Shown here: positions 8,374-17,752 of the stretch, in pieces
How the letters are laid out: every line of letters begins with the position of its first letter
Position numbering within the stretch: position 1 is the first letter of the stretch
Assembly: GCF_001049495.1 (NCBI RefSeq)
Contig: NZ_CDWI01000011.1
Span: 930,001 to 994,000, forward strand
From: Microbacterium sp. 3J1
Lineage (GTDB): Bacteria > Actinomycetota > Actinomycetes > Actinomycetales > Microbacteriaceae
DNA: 64,000 bases
Direction of reading: 5' to 3'
The notes under the pieces: generated by a model
Told to the model about the DNA's origin: nothing
The model's input: only the letters and a program-made list of their open reading frames with translations
The model's database searches: none
Program-made: the position numbers and the translations under genes

Positions 8374-9045
8374 GTGCCGCACCAGCTCCTTCTCGCCGAC
8401 AACGACACCACCCGAGACGTCCTGACCTTCGTCGGTCGAGCTGCCCGCATCTCGGAAGAGGGCGTGCGCCTTCAGGCCGCCCGAGGCGTGTTGGCGCTCA
8501 CCGCGGCGGCTCTCGCACCGCAGGGCCTGTTCGACCACACGCCCACCGTGCTCGCGATGCGCATCGTCCATGCTGATCCCGAGCTCGAATGCGATGTGGT
8601 GGTGGCTTCGCTCTCGCCCACCGAAGACCCGCGAACACTGGACTTCCCGGACACGGGACTGTCGCCTGCCTGGGCGGGCGTGTCACCTCCCCGCGAACGG
8701 TGGGAAGTGGTCGCGAGCCTTCCGGCGTCCGTCATCGCGCAGCGGGCGCAGTGGGGCATCAGCGCCGTCGCTCGCGGCGCCGGGCTCGGATCGGGGGAGG
8801 AGGCCGTTCGTGCACTGCGGGCCTCGGTGTGGGGCGAACCGGATCCGGACCTCGCCGACCTTCCGCGGGGCGTCGCCTTCGCCGCAGACGCCTTCGGCTT
8901 CATCTCCGGGGAGGAGGATGTGGTGGTCACGCGATCGGGTCGCTGGAGCCGGCTCGCATTCCGTCGAGGACACGTCCTCTCTCGAGGCCCGATGGCTACC
9001 GGGCTGACCGCCGTGCGGGGCACCGGTTCCGCAGAGCCGGTGTGA
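8374..9045 (+). CDS. Conserved protein of unknown function
   Basis: I do not recognise this 223-residue soluble protein. It begins MPHQLLLADNDTTRDVLTFV, has an Ala/Leu-rich helical segment near residues 35-50, a middle section with two closely spaced Pro-rich turns, and a C-terminal beta-rich part ending before TGLTAVRGTG. There is no membrane helix or signal peptide and only one Cys. The start is GTG with AGGGGG and a TAGTTT hexamer just upstream. Codon use matches the neighbours, so it looks native. It lies between a TesB-like gene and the convergent FAD dehydrogenase. Confidence 0.75.
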   Translation: MPHQLLLADNDTTRDVLTFVGRAARISEEGVRLQAARGVLALTAAALAPQGLFDHTPTVLAMRIVHADPELECDVVVASLSPTEDPRTLDFPDTGLSPAWAGVSPPRERWEVVASLPASVIAQRAQWGISAVARGAGLGSGEEAVRALRASVWGEPDPDLADLPRGVAFAADAFGFISGEEDVVVTRSGRWSRLAFRRGHVLSRGPMATGLTAVRGTGSAEPV

Positions 9046-9070
9046 TCGCGCGTCTCACCAGACCCCGACG

Positions 9071-10729
9071 TCAGCGTGCGGCCGCTCGCCCGGCCTGCCG
9101 GCCGGAGAACAGGCATCCTCCGAGGAATGTCCCCTCCAGCGCCCGGTAGCCGTGCATGCCGCCGCCACCGAACCCGCTCGCCTCACCGGCGGCGTAGAGG
9201 CCCGCGATCGGCCGACCGCCCGCGTCGAGGGCACGACCGTCCAGATCGGTGTGGATTCCGCCCAGCGACTTCCGGGTCAGCACATGGAGCTTTACGGCGA
9301 TCATCGGGCCGGCTGAGGGGTCCTGCAGACGATGGGGCGCAGCCGTCCGGATCAGCTTGTCGCCGCGGTAGCCGCGCATCGACCGCAGCATCCCGATCTG
9401 AGAATCCTTCGTGAAGTCGTTCTCCATCTCCAGGTCTCGCGCCACGATCTCGCGTCGGACCTGCTCGATGTCGAGTGCGTCCCCTCCCTCGTGCGCCTTC
9501 ATCTGCTCGAGCAGCGACTCCAGGTCGTTCTCGACGATGAAGTCCTCGCCTTCGTCGAGGAAGGACTGCACGGGTCCGGTAGGCCCCTTGGCGAGACGGG
9601 AGCGGAGGAGGAGTCCCACGTCCTTGCCCGTCAGATCGGGGTTCTGCTCACTGCCGGAGAGGGCGAACTCCTTTTCGACGATCTGCCGTGATGTGACGAA
9701 CCACGAGTGGTCGTGGCCCGTGGCACGCAGATGGGCGAGCGTGCCGAGAGTGTCGAAACCGGGGAAGAGCGGAACCGGCAGCCGTCTGCCGGTCGCGTCG
9801 AGCCACAGCGAGGATGGCCCGGGGAGGATCCGGATGCCGTGCGAAGGCCACACGGGATCCCAGTTCGTGATCCCCTCGACGTAGTGCCACATCCGATCGC
9901 CGTTGATGAGCCGCGCCCCCGCGGACTCGGACACCGCCTGCATCGACCCGTCCACGTACGCCGGGACACCGCTGAGCATGTGCTGCGGCGGGGTCCCGAG
10001 GGAGGTCGGCCACGCAGCCCGCACGAGGTCGTGGTTGCCGCCGATCCCGCCGGAACTCACGATCGTGGAGCCCGCAGCGATCTCGAACTCGCCGATGACC
10101 TCGCGGGACGACTGCTCCCCACGGGAGGCGGCGCTGGAGGCGAGAATGCTGCCGCGTGCGCCGGTCACGGCTCCGTCCGTGGTGACGAGTTCGGTGACAC
10201 GGTGCCGCGGGAGGATGGTCAGCCGTCCTTCGCGCTCACCCTGTTCGGCCGCCGCGGCGAACGGGGCGACCACCCCGGGTCCGGTGCCCCAGGTGATGTG
10301 GAAGCGGGGAACCGAGTTGCCCGGGCCCAGCGCGCCGTAGCCGCCGCGCTCGGCCCACCCGACGACCGGGAAGAACCGCATCCCGCGCTCGTGCAGCCAG
10401 GCGCGCTTCTCGCCAGCGGCGAAGTCCAGGTACGCCTCCGCCCAACGCCGCGGCCACTGATCTTCTTCGCGGTCGAATCCGGCTGTGCCGAACCAGTCCT
10501 GCGAAGCGAGTGCGAGGGAATCCTTGATCCCCAGACGCCGCTGCTCGGGGGAGTCGATGAAGAACAGCCCGCCGAACGACCACCAGGCCTGACCTCCGAA
10601 GTCGGTCCGCGGCTCCTGGTCGACCAGGATCACCCGTCGGCCTGCGCGCAGGGCTTCCCCGACGGCCACGAGACCCGCGAGCCCCCATCCGATGACCAGA
10701 ACGTCTGCAGACAGGGGCGATTTCGTCAT
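9071..10729 (-). CDS. FAD-binding dehydrogenase (ketosteroid dehydrogenase/fumarate reductase superfamily)
   Basis: A 552-residue flavoprotein. The N-terminal dinucleotide motif [30 protein letters not shown] binds FAD, and [12 protein letters not shown] and [25 protein letters not shown] match the FAD-contacting segments of the fumarate reductase/3-ketosteroid-1-dehydrogenase superfamily. The family reduces or oxidises activated C-C bonds; the substrate here is unknown. The true start is the ATG at 10729, where it overlaps the glbO stop as ATGA. A longer upstream reading runs into glbO. It is the last gene of an mscS-glbO-dehydrogenase operon. Confidence 0.88.
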   Translation of the reverse strand: MTKSPLSADVLVIGWGLAGLVAVGEALRAGRRVILVDQEPRTDFGGQAWWSFGGLFFIDSPEQRRLGIKDSLALASQDWFGTAGFDREEDQWPRRWAEAYLDFAAGEKRAWLHERGMRFFPVVGWAERGGYGALGPGNSVPRFHITWGTGPGVVAPFAAAAEQGEREGRLTILPRHRVTELVTTDGAVTGARGSILASSAASRGEQSSREVIGEFEIAAGSTIVSSGGIGGNHDLVRAAWPTSLGTPPQHMLSGVPAYVDGSMQAVSESAGARLINGDRMWHYVEGITNWDPVWPSHGIRILPGPSSLWLDATGRRLPVPLFPGFDTLGTLAHLRATGHDHSWFVTSRQIVEKEFALSGSEQNPDLTGKDVGLLLRSRLAKGPTGPVQSFLDEGEDFIVENDLESLLEQMKAHEGGDALDIEQVRREIVARDLEMENDFTKDSQIGMLRSMRGYRGDKLIRTAAPHRLQDPSAGPMIAVKLHVLTRKSLGGIHTDLDGRALDAGGRPIAGLYAAGEASGFGGGGMHGYRALEGTFLGGCLFSGRQAGRAAAR

Positions 10730-11175
10730 GGGGTCTCCGGTGATTCCTGACGTGAGCGGGTCTCGAGCGTGGGGCGTCCGGCAGCGGCGGTGCCGATGCC
10801 GGACGGCTCGAATGTGTTCACCATGGCATACGCCGCGCGCTCGAGGTAGTCCCACAGTGTGGATTCGTGCAGGGGCGACAACCGGGCCTCGTCGAGCGCG
10901 GTCCGCATGTGACGGAGCCAACGATCGCGGGCATCGGGGTCGACGTGGAACGGCATGTGGCGCATCCGCAGGCGAGGGTGCCCCCGGGTCTCGCCGTACG
11001 TGGTCGGTCCGCCCCAGTACTGCTCGAGGAACAGCAGGAGGCGCTCCTCGGCGGGGCCGAGGTCGTCTTCGGGGTACATCGGCTTGAGGACGGGATCCGC
11101 CGCGACCTCGCGGTAGAAGACCGAGACGATACGTGCGAACGTCTCGCGTCCGCCGACCTCGTCGTAGAAGCTCAC
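10726..11175 (-). CDS. glbO: Group II truncated haemoglobin
   Basis: A 149-residue trHbO-type globin with a 2-over-2 fold that binds oxygen tightly and is linked to redox or NO protection. Key positions are present: Tyr21 (B10), Tyr34 (CD1), proximal His73 in RLRMRHMPF, and Trp86 (G8) in DRWLRHM. The last 25 residues form a disordered tail beyond the usual end. The GTG start at 11175 overlaps the mscS stop, and its own stop overlaps the FAD dehydrogenase start, so all three are probably translated in series. Confidence 0.94.
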   Translation of the reverse strand: MSFYDEVGGRETFARIVSVFYREVAADPVLKPMYPEDDLGPAEERLLLFLEQYWGGPTTYGETRGHPRLRMRHMPFHVDPDARDRWLRHMRTALDEARLSPLHESTLWDYLERAAYAMVNTFEPSGIGTAAAGRPTLETRSRQESPETP

Positions 11176-12239
11176 TTCTGGGTGCTCCCGTCATCGTTGG
11201 TCTTCTTACGCCGCCAGATGCCGCGGTCGGGAATCACGGGCACACCGGTCACCGCATTGGGTCGCGTCCTGGGCGGGTTGGCACCGCGCACGCGTCGGGC
11301 GCCGTCGAGTCCGGTCGGGATCACCGTCTCCATGCTGGGCAGACCGATCTCCTTCTCGAGCAGCGCCGAGCGGAGACGCTTGCGCAATTCCTGCGCGACA
11401 TCGTCCTTGGCGTTCGCACGGGCCTTGATGACGAGCCGCACCACGAGTGCGTCTCCGCCGATCGACTCGAGACCCCAGAGTTCGGGCTTCTCGATGATCC
11501 GGGTGCGCCACTTCGGGTCCTTCGCGAGAGTCTGCGCTGTCTCGAGCATCGTCTGCTCGACCTGGTCGAGATCGGAGTCCAGCGGGACGCCGATGTCGAT
11601 GATCGCGCGAGCCCATCCCTGCGACATGTTGCCGATGCGCGTCACCTCGCCGTTGCGGACGTACCAGAGGGTGCCGTTGACGTCCCTGACCTGCGTGATG
11701 CGAACGCTCACGTATTCGACGACACCGGTCGCGAGCCCGAGGTCGACGACGTCGCCGATGCCGATCTGGTCCTCCGCGACGATGAACATGCCGTTCAGCA
11801 CGTCCTTGACGATGTTCTGGGCGCCGAAGCCGAGGCCGGCGCCGACCGCGGCCGTGAGGAGCGTGAGCGAACCGAGCAGCGTCGGAGCGAGATGGTTCAC
11901 CACGAGCACGATCGCGATGACGACGAGCATCACGTTGACGATGTTCTGCAGGATCGTGCCCAGCGTGCGCGTGCGCTGCACCAGCCTCATGTCCGCGAGC
12001 GGAGAGCGTTCGAGGGCCTGCGTGTCGTCGACCTCGGCCTTGCTCTTCGCACTGTCGACGATCCGGTGGACGACCCGGCGGATGACCACTCTGAGGACGA
12101 GCCCGATGAGGATGCACCCGCCGATGATCGCCACGACCCCGAGTGCCTGGAATCCGACGTCCCTCAGAATGCCGAGCGTCTGCGTCCACCAGGTGACGAC
12201 CTGCTCAACAGGGGGTTCGGTGGTGTCGATTGGAAGCAT
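11172..12239 (-). CDS. MscS-family mechanosensitive channel
   Basis: A 355-residue small-conductance mechanosensitive channel. Three membrane segments are visible (about 20-45, 90-115 and 118-140). The pore helix is the Gly/Ala-rich [22 protein letters not shown], followed by the beta domain ([14 protein letters not shown]) and the mixed alpha/beta C-terminal domain. A Lys/Arg-rich tail ends in [11 protein letters not shown]. Two ATGs are adjacent at 12242 and 12239; I prefer 12239 because GGAGG is then five bases upstream. It heads the glbO operon and starts just after the pepN terminator. Confidence 0.92.
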   Translation of the reverse strand: MLPIDTTEPPVEQVVTWWTQTLGILRDVGFQALGVVAIIGGCILIGLVLRVVIRRVVHRIVDSAKSKAEVDDTQALERSPLADMRLVQRTRTLGTILQNIVNVMLVVIAIVLVVNHLAPTLLGSLTLLTAAVGAGLGFGAQNIVKDVLNGMFIVAEDQIGIGDVVDLGLATGVVEYVSVRITQVRDVNGTLWYVRNGEVTRIGNMSQGWARAIIDIGVPLDSDLDQVEQTMLETAQTLAKDPKWRTRIIEKPELWGLESIGGDALVVRLVIKARANAKDDVAQELRKRLRSALLEKEIGLPSMETVIPTGLDGARRVRGANPPRTRPNAVTGVPVIPDRGIWRRKKTNDDGSTQK

Positions 12240-12257
12240 CATCCCCTCCAGGGTAGC

Positions 12258-12303
12258 GATCGGGCCTCTGCGCAGGCTGGAAGCGCCGCGCAGAGGCCCG
12301 ATC
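12258..12303 (-). terminator. Intrinsic terminator after pepN
   Basis: A perfect 16-base inverted repeat (arms 12258-12273 and 12288-12303) with a 14-base loop, 28 bases beyond the pepN stop. It separates pepN from the mscS operon on the same strand. Confidence 0.8.
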
Positions 12304-12330
12304 GATCGAAGCGGGATGAGGCCCGGGGTC

Positions 12331-14883
12331 TCAGTCCTCCGCGTCGCGCGCCTGGGCCGCCAGGGCACGTTCGACGTCGGCGAGGTTCTCGAGCACGAGT
12401 CGACGGAGCGCCGGCGGGGCATCCTGGTGGGCGGCGAGCCAACCTCGGGTGGAATCGCGGAGCTCGACGTCGGCGATCGCGGTCGGGAAGAGGCCGACGA
12501 CCAGGTACTGGGCGATCTGGTACGTCCGGGCATCCCAGATGGGGAGCAGCATGTCGAAGTACGCGGGCACGAACTCGCGCAGGGCCTCTGCACCCGCCGG
12601 GTGCACGAACCCGAGAGCCGCGGACCGCACGATGGTGTTCGGGGCATCGTCCCGTTCGATCAGCGAGGCCCAGGCGGCCTTCTTCGATGCGGAGTCGGGC
12701 AGGGCCGCGCGCGCCTGAGCGGCGAACTCCGCACCCTTCGCGGTGTTGTCGGCGGCGAGGGCGGCGTCGATGGTCGCGGCATCCGTCGCGCCGATCGTCG
12801 CCAACCCGACGAGGAGCTGCCAGTTCAGGTCCGCGTCGATCTCGAGTCCCGGCAGGCTCTCCTCGCCCGAGCGCAGACGACCGACGATCCCCGCATGGTC
12901 GGGGGTGACGAGCGACCCGGCGAACGCCGTGACGAACTGGAGCTGGCTGTCGCTCCCCGACTCGGCGCCCTCAGCGAGGGCCCACAGGCCGTCGGCGACC
13001 TTGTGACGCGCGGCGAGACGGTTCTCAGGAGTGACGTAGAGGGTGGCCGCGGTGCGGAGCTGCGCGAGCGTCGTGCGCACCGTCGTCGACTCGGTCTCGC
13101 GGCCGATGTTGCCGAGCACGAGGTCGATGTAGTCCGATGCCGCGCTCTCGGCATCCCGGGTCTGATCCCAGGCCGCACCCCACACGAGGGAGCGGGCGAG
13201 CGGGTCGCTGATGTCGGCGAGGTGGGCGATCGCGGTCGCGAGGGACCGGTCGTCGAGGCGGATCTTCGCGTAGGCGAGGTCGTTGTCGTTCAGCAGCACC
13301 AGGTCGGGCCGCGTGATGCCGTGCAGCTCCGGAATCTCCGTGCGGTCGCCGTCGACATCAACCTCGGCGTAGTGAGTGCGAACCAGCGAGCCGTTCTCCA
13401 GCGAGTAGAAGCCGATTCCCAGACGGTGGGGGCGGATGGTCGGGTAGTCGGCCGGAGCGGTCTGGGTCACCGCGAACCGCGAGATCTTTCCGTCCGCATC
13501 CTCGGCGATCACCGGCTCGAGCGTGTTCACACCGGCGGTCTCGAGCCACTTCTTCGACCAGGTGCTGAGGTCGCGACCACTGGTGGCCTCGAGCTCCACG
13601 AGGAGGTCGCTCAGCTCGGTGTTGCCCCAGGAGTGCTTCTGGAAGTACTGGGAGACGCCCGCGAAGAACTCCTCGATGCCGACCCATGCAGCGAGCTGCT
13701 TGAGGACGGAGCCGCCCTTGGCGTACGTGATGCCGTCGAAGTTGACCTGCACGTCCTCGAGGTCGTTGATCTCGGCGACGATCGGGTGCGTGGAAGGAAG
13801 CTGGTCCTGGCGGTAGGCCCAGGTCTTCTCCATGGCGTTGAAGGTCGTCCACGCCTCGGTCCACTCGGTGGCCTCGGCCGTCGCGATCGTGGACGCCCAC
13901 TCGGCGAAGGACTCGTTCAGCCACAGATCGTTCCACCACTTCATGGTGACGAGGTCGCCGAACCACATGTGCGCGAGCTCGTGCAGGATCGTGACGACGC
14001 GACGCTCCTTGACGGCATCCGTCACCTTGCTGCGGAACACGTACGTCTCGGTGAACGTGACAGCTCCGGCGTTCTCCATCGCGCCCGCGTTGAACTCGGG
14101 CACGAACAGCTGGTCGTACTTGGCGAAGGGATACGGCACGCCGAACTTCGACTCGAAGTAGGCGAAGCCCTCACGCGTCTTGTCGAAGATGTAGTCGGCG
14201 TCCAGGTGCTGCCACAGGCTCTTGCGGCCGTACACGCCGAGCGGGATCACGCGGCCCGACGCGCTGGTGAGCTCTGAGAAGGTCGACTCGTAGGGTCCGG
14301 CGACGAGAGCGGTGATGTACGACGAGATGCGCGGGGTCGGCTCGAACCCCCACGTCGCCACGGAGGGGTCGTCGTGCACGATGGGCTCGGGAGTGGGGGA
14401 GTTGGAGATGACCTTCCATGTCGCCGGCGCGGTGACCGTGAACTGGAACGTCGCCTTGAGGTCCGGCTGCTCGAACACCGCGAAGACACGGCGGGAGTCG
14501 GGGACCTCGAACTGCGAGTAGAGGTAGACCTCGCCGTCGACGGGGTCGACGAAACGGTGGAGCCCCTCTCCGGTGTTCGTGTACAGGCAGTCCGCGTCGA
14601 CCACGAGGACGTTCTCGGCCTGCAGGCCGGCCAGAGCGATGCGAGAGTCGGCGAAGACCTCGTCCGGATCCAGCTGCTCGCCGTTGAGGGAGATCTCACG
14701 GACCTCGCGCGCGATCAGGTCGATGAAGGTGAAGCTCTCCGGTGTCGCGGTGAAGCGCACGACGCTGCGGGAGCCGAAGACCTCAGCACCCTTCGTGAGG
14801 TCGAGCGAGACCTCGTACGACTGGGTGTCGACGACGTCGCGGCGCTCCTGCGCTTCGAGGCGGGTGAGGTTCTCTCCAGGCAC
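12331..14883 (-). CDS. pepN: Aminopeptidase N (M1 family)
   Basis: An 850-residue zinc aminopeptidase that removes N-terminal residues from peptides. The exopeptidase motif NAGAMENAG and the zinc motif HELAHMWFGDLVTMKWW...NESFAEW, with its HExxH(18)E spacing, lie near residues 265-320. The ERAP1-like helical C-terminal domain follows, as in actinobacterial PepN. I chose the GTG at 14883, giving MPGENLTRLEAQERR, because GGGAG lies seven bases upstream; a longer reading to 14949 has no ribosome site. It diverges from the ferrochelatase gene and ends in a clear hairpin. Confidence 0.96.
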   Translation of the reverse strand: MPGENLTRLEAQERRDVVDTQSYEVSLDLTKGAEVFGSRSVVRFTATPESFTFIDLIAREVREISLNGEQLDPDEVFADSRIALAGLQAENVLVVDADCLYTNTGEGLHRFVDPVDGEVYLYSQFEVPDSRRVFAVFEQPDLKATFQFTVTAPATWKVISNSPTPEPIVHDDPSVATWGFEPTPRISSYITALVAGPYESTFSELTSASGRVIPLGVYGRKSLWQHLDADYIFDKTREGFAYFESKFGVPYPFAKYDQLFVPEFNAGAMENAGAVTFTETYVFRSKVTDAVKERRVVTILHELAHMWFGDLVTMKWWNDLWLNESFAEWASTIATAEATEWTEAWTTFNAMEKTWAYRQDQLPSTHPIVAEINDLEDVQVNFDGITYAKGGSVLKQLAAWVGIEEFFAGVSQYFQKHSWGNTELSDLLVELEATSGRDLSTWSKKWLETAGVNTLEPVIAEDADGKISRFAVTQTAPADYPTIRPHRLGIGFYSLENGSLVRTHYAEVDVDGDRTEIPELHGITRPDLVLLNDNDLAYAKIRLDDRSLATAIAHLADISDPLARSLVWGAAWDQTRDAESAASDYIDLVLGNIGRETESTTVRTTLAQLRTAATLYVTPENRLAARHKVADGLWALAEGAESGSDSQLQFVTAFAGSLVTPDHAGIVGRLRSGEESLPGLEIDADLNWQLLVGLATIGATDAATIDAALAADNTAKGAEFAAQARAALPDSASKKAAWASLIERDDAPNTIVRSAALGFVHPAGAEALREFVPAYFDMLLPIWDARTYQIAQYLVVGLFPTAIADVELRDSTRGWLAAHQDAPPALRRLVLENLADVERALAAQARDAED

Positions 14884-15007
14884 AGCTGTACTCCCAGGGG
14901 TGAGGGGATGCTGCCGTAACCGAGCGCAGTTGGCGCCCACGGCAACCATGACAGCCTACGCCAGCATGGCGACCTGTCCCACGTCCGGAAGATGAAAGAA
15001 TGGATGC

Positions 15008-16192
15008 GTGACTGCGATCGAGCCGAACATCGTCCCCTTTGCCTCTCCTGCCGCTGCGAGCGGGGCGCCGTTCGTGACGACGCCGACGGCCTACGACGCC
15101 ATCCTCCTCGCCGGATTCGGCGGGCCCGAGGGCCAGGAGGACGTGATCCCCTTCCTCCGCAACGTCACGCGCGGACGCGGCATCCCGGACGAGCGGCTCG
15201 AGGAGGTCGCGCATCACTACCGGCACTTCGGCGGAGTGAGCCCGATCAACGGGCAGAACCGCATTCTCAAGGAGGCGCTGGAGGGCGAGCTCGCGCGTCG
15301 CGGCATCGACCTCCCCGTCTACTGGGGCAACCGCAACTGGAGCCCGTACCTCGAGGAGGTCGTGACCGAGGCCGCCGAGCACGGGCACCGGACGCTCCTC
15401 GCCTTCGCCACCAGCGCGTACAGCTCGTTCTCGAGCTGCCGGCAGTACCGCGAGGACTTCGCTCGGGTCCTGCAGGAGACGGGTCTGGGCGAGACCGTCA
15501 CGATCGACAAGATCCGGCCGTTCTACGATCACCCCGGTTTCGTCGAGTCCTTCGAGACCGGAGTGCGTGAGGCGATCGAGAGGTTCCTCGCCGACGGCAT
15601 CGCGCCCGCGGACATCCAGATCCTGTTCTCCACGCACAGCATCCCCACCGCCGACGCCGAGCGGTCGGGCGCACGGGACATCGACTGGGGCGAGGGCGGT
15701 GCCTACGCGGCACAGCACCTCGCCGTCGCCGCCTGGGTGATGGATCGCGTTCGCGCCTCCGTGCCCGAGGCGGCGGACGTGTCGTGGGAGCTCGTCTACC
15801 AGTCCCGCTCGGGCCCCGCGTCCCAGCCGTGGCTGGAGCCGGACGTGTGCGATGTCATCGGCGAGCTGCCCGAGCGCGGCCGCAAGGCGGTCGCGGTCGT
15901 GCCCGTCGGCTTCATGAGCGACCACATGGAAGTGCTCTGGGACCTCGACACCGAAGCGGCGGAAGCCACGGAGGAAGCGGGCCTGGCCTTCACCCGCACC
16001 CCGACCCCGGGAGTGGCGCCCACCTTCGTCGCGGGCATCGTCGACCTCATCCAGGAGCGCCTCGACGGACGTCCGAACGAGGAGCGACCCCACGTCACGG
16101 CCCTCCCCGGCGGATTCGACGTGTGCCGTCCCGGCTGCTGCGAGAACGTGCGGGCAGGGTTCAAGCCGGCCGCAGCCGGCGTCGCTCCGTGA
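15008..16192 (+). CDS. cpfC: Coproporphyrin III ferrochelatase
   Basis: Inserts ferrous iron into coproporphyrin III in the haem pathway of Gram-positive bacteria (also called hemH). It has 394 residues. The core is recognised by LLAGFGGPEGQEDV, the catalytic His210 in FSTHSIP, and PVGFMSDHMEVLWDLD. Cys144 (FSSCRQYRED) and Cys373, 377 and 378 (CRPGCC) match the four ligands of the [2Fe-2S] cluster found in actinobacterial ferrochelatases. A 25-residue N-terminal extension is unstructured. The GTG start has no clear Shine-Dalgarno sequence. It diverges from pepN. Confidence 0.93.
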   Translation: MTAIEPNIVPFASPAAASGAPFVTTPTAYDAILLAGFGGPEGQEDVIPFLRNVTRGRGIPDERLEEVAHHYRHFGGVSPINGQNRILKEALEGELARRGIDLPVYWGNRNWSPYLEEVVTEAAEHGHRTLLAFATSAYSSFSSCRQYREDFARVLQETGLGETVTIDKIRPFYDHPGFVESFETGVREAIERFLADGIAPADIQILFSTHSIPTADAERSGARDIDWGEGGAYAAQHLAVAAWVMDRVRASVPEAADVSWELVYQSRSGPASQPWLEPDVCDVIGELPERGRKAVAVVPVGFMSDHMEVLWDLDTEAAEATEEAGLAFTRTPTPGVAPTFVAGIVDLIQERLDGRPNEERPHVTALPGGFDVCRPGCCENVRAGFKPAAAGVAP

Positions 16193-16215
16193 TGCCGCGC
16201 TGACAGCCGCGCTTC

Positions 16216-16221
16216 TAGGAT
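16216..16221 (+). promoter_or_regulatory. -10 hexamer TAGGAT, rpiB
   Basis: TAGGAT ends seven bases before the rpiB ATG at 16229, the leaderless layout. Confidence 0.5.
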
Positions 16222-16228
16222 GGAAGCC

Positions 16229-16714
16229 ATGCGCATCCATATCGCCACCGATCACGCCGGTCTCGACTTCTCCACCCAGCTGCAGGACCACCTGCGCAGC
16301 GCGGGGCACGAGGTCGTCGACCACGGTCCGGTCGAATACGACGCGCTGGATGACTATCCCGCCTTCTGCATCCGGGCAGCCCAGGCGGTCGTGACCGACC
16401 AGGCCGAGGGCATCGAAACGCTGGGCGTCGTCTTCGGCGGATCGGGCAACGGCGAGCAGATCGCCGCGAACAAGGTCGAGGGCGTGCGCGCGGCGCTCGT
16501 CTGGAACACGTCGACTGCCGAACTCGCCCGCGAGCACAACGATGCGAACGTGATCTCGATCGGCGCCCGTCAGCACACGTTCGACGAGGTCATCTCCTTC
16601 ATCGACACGTTCATCGCCACGCCGTTCTCGCAGGAGGAGCGCCACATCCGTCGCATCGGACAGATCGCCGCCTTCGAGCACGACGGCTCGCTGCTCCCGG
16701 ATCCTCGGGCCTGA
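16229..16714 (+). CDS. rpiB: Ribose-5-phosphate isomerase B
   Basis: Interconverts ribose 5-phosphate and ribulose 5-phosphate in the pentose phosphate pathway. It has 161 residues, starting MRIHIATDHAG with the conserved Asp8-His9. The active-site loop is FGGSGNGEQIAANKV; Glu76 stands where mycobacterial RpiB uses Glu75 as the base, instead of the Cys of the E. coli type. The ATG at 16229 is preferred over one nine bases earlier because only the later start has a usable -10 spacing. nei follows one base after the stop codon, as in M. tuberculosis (Rv2465c-Rv2464c). Confidence 0.95.
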   Translation: MRIHIATDHAGLDFSTQLQDHLRSAGHEVVDHGPVEYDALDDYPAFCIRAAQAVVTDQAEGIETLGVVFGGSGNGEQIAANKVEGVRAALVWNTSTAELAREHNDANVISIGARQHTFDEVISFIDTFIATPFSQEERHIRRIGQIAAFEHDGSLLPDPRA

Positions 16715-16715
16715 C

Positions 16716-17729
16716 ATGCCCGAGGGCCATTCCGTCCACCGCATCGCCCGGCAGTTCGACCGGAACTTCGTCGGCAGGACGATGCGCGCCTCCAGCCCGC
16801 AGGGGCGTTTCGCCGAGGGTGCCGCGATCCTCGACGGACGTGAGGCCATGAGCGTGCAGGCGGTCGGCAAGCAGATGTTCCTCGAGGCGGAGGGCGACAT
16901 CTGGCTGCGCGTGCACCTCGGTCTGTACGGAGCCTGGGATTTCGCGGGCGAGATCCTCGTCGATCCGACCATCGCCTCGTCGAACGGGCGCATGGGCCAG
17001 ACGAATCAACGGGGGACCACTCTCGATGACGACGCTGTCGAGGACGCCATCCTCGACGATGCCGGGGAGAACTCCCTGGCCTCGATCGGTGCACCACGGC
17101 GCACCCGCGTGCACGTACGGATGTCGGAGCAGACGAAGGGCCTCGCCGACGAGGGGACCGAGTGGCCTCCGCCGGTGGTCGGCCAGGTGCGACTGCGGTT
17201 GATGACGGATCTCACGGCAGCGGACCTGCGCGGCCCGACCGCCTGTGTGCTGCAGACACCCGACGAGATGCTGGCGACCATCGCGAAGCTCGGGCCGGAT
17301 CCACTGGTCGGTGACCCGGCGCACAACGAGGAGCGCTTCGTGCGCGCCGTGCGGAAGAAGCAGACCGTCATCGCTCTGCTCCTGATGGACCAGGCCGTGG
17401 TCAGCGGCATCGGCAACGTCTACCGCGCCGAGATGCTGTTCCGGCAGCGCCTGAATCCCCATACCCCCGGCCGCGACGTGCCCGAGGACGTGGTGCGGGC
17501 GCTGTGGCATGACTGGGTGCGGCTCCTCGCGATCGGCGTCGAGACCGGGCAGATGATGACGATGGACGACCTGACGCCCACGCAGTACCGGGCGGCTATG
17601 GCGAGCCGAGACGACCGTCACTGGGTCTATCATCGCGCGGGTCTGCCCTGCCGCGTGTGCGGCACCGAGATCGCCCTGGAGGAGATCGGCGCACGCAAGC
17701 TCTACTGGTGTCCTCGCTGCCAAGCGTGA
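16716..17729 (+). CDS. nei: Fpg/Nei family DNA glycosylase (endonuclease VIII-like)
   Basis: A bifunctional DNA glycosylase/AP lyase that removes oxidised bases. The N-terminus PEGHS gives the catalytic Pro and Glu, and the conserved Lys sits in VGKQMFLE. The helix-two-turn-helix segment VVSGIGNVYRAEMLF is intact, and the zinc finger is CRVC...CPRC at the C-terminus. At 337 residues it is longer than usual because of an acidic, low-complexity insert around residues 90-145 in the N-terminal domain. It follows rpiB with one base between them. Confidence 0.93.
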   Translation: MPEGHSVHRIARQFDRNFVGRTMRASSPQGRFAEGAAILDGREAMSVQAVGKQMFLEAEGDIWLRVHLGLYGAWDFAGEILVDPTIASSNGRMGQTNQRGTTLDDDAVEDAILDDAGENSLASIGAPRRTRVHVRMSEQTKGLADEGTEWPPPVVGQVRLRLMTDLTAADLRGPTACVLQTPDEMLATIAKLGPDPLVGDPAHNEERFVRAVRKKQTVIALLLMDQAVVSGIGNVYRAEMLFRQRLNPHTPGRDVPEDVVRALWHDWVRLLAIGVETGQMMTMDDLTPTQYRAAMASRDDRHWVYHRAGLPCRVCGTEIALEEIGARKLYWCPRCQA

Positions 17730-17740
17730 CGTGCCGGTCA

Positions 17741-17746
17741 TAGGCT
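17741..17746 (+). promoter_or_regulatory. -10 hexamer TAGGCT, paiB-like gene
   Basis: TAGGCT ends six bases before the ATG at 17753. The intervening GGGAGG could also serve as a ribosome site if transcription starts further upstream. Confidence 0.5.
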
Positions 17747-17752
17747 GGGAGG

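Noticed and set aside
11133..14277. Very long plus-strand open frames opposite mscS and pepN
   Set aside because: Both genes on the minus strand have full motif support. The antisense frames are low-complexity translations expected when GC-rich third positions suppress stop codons.
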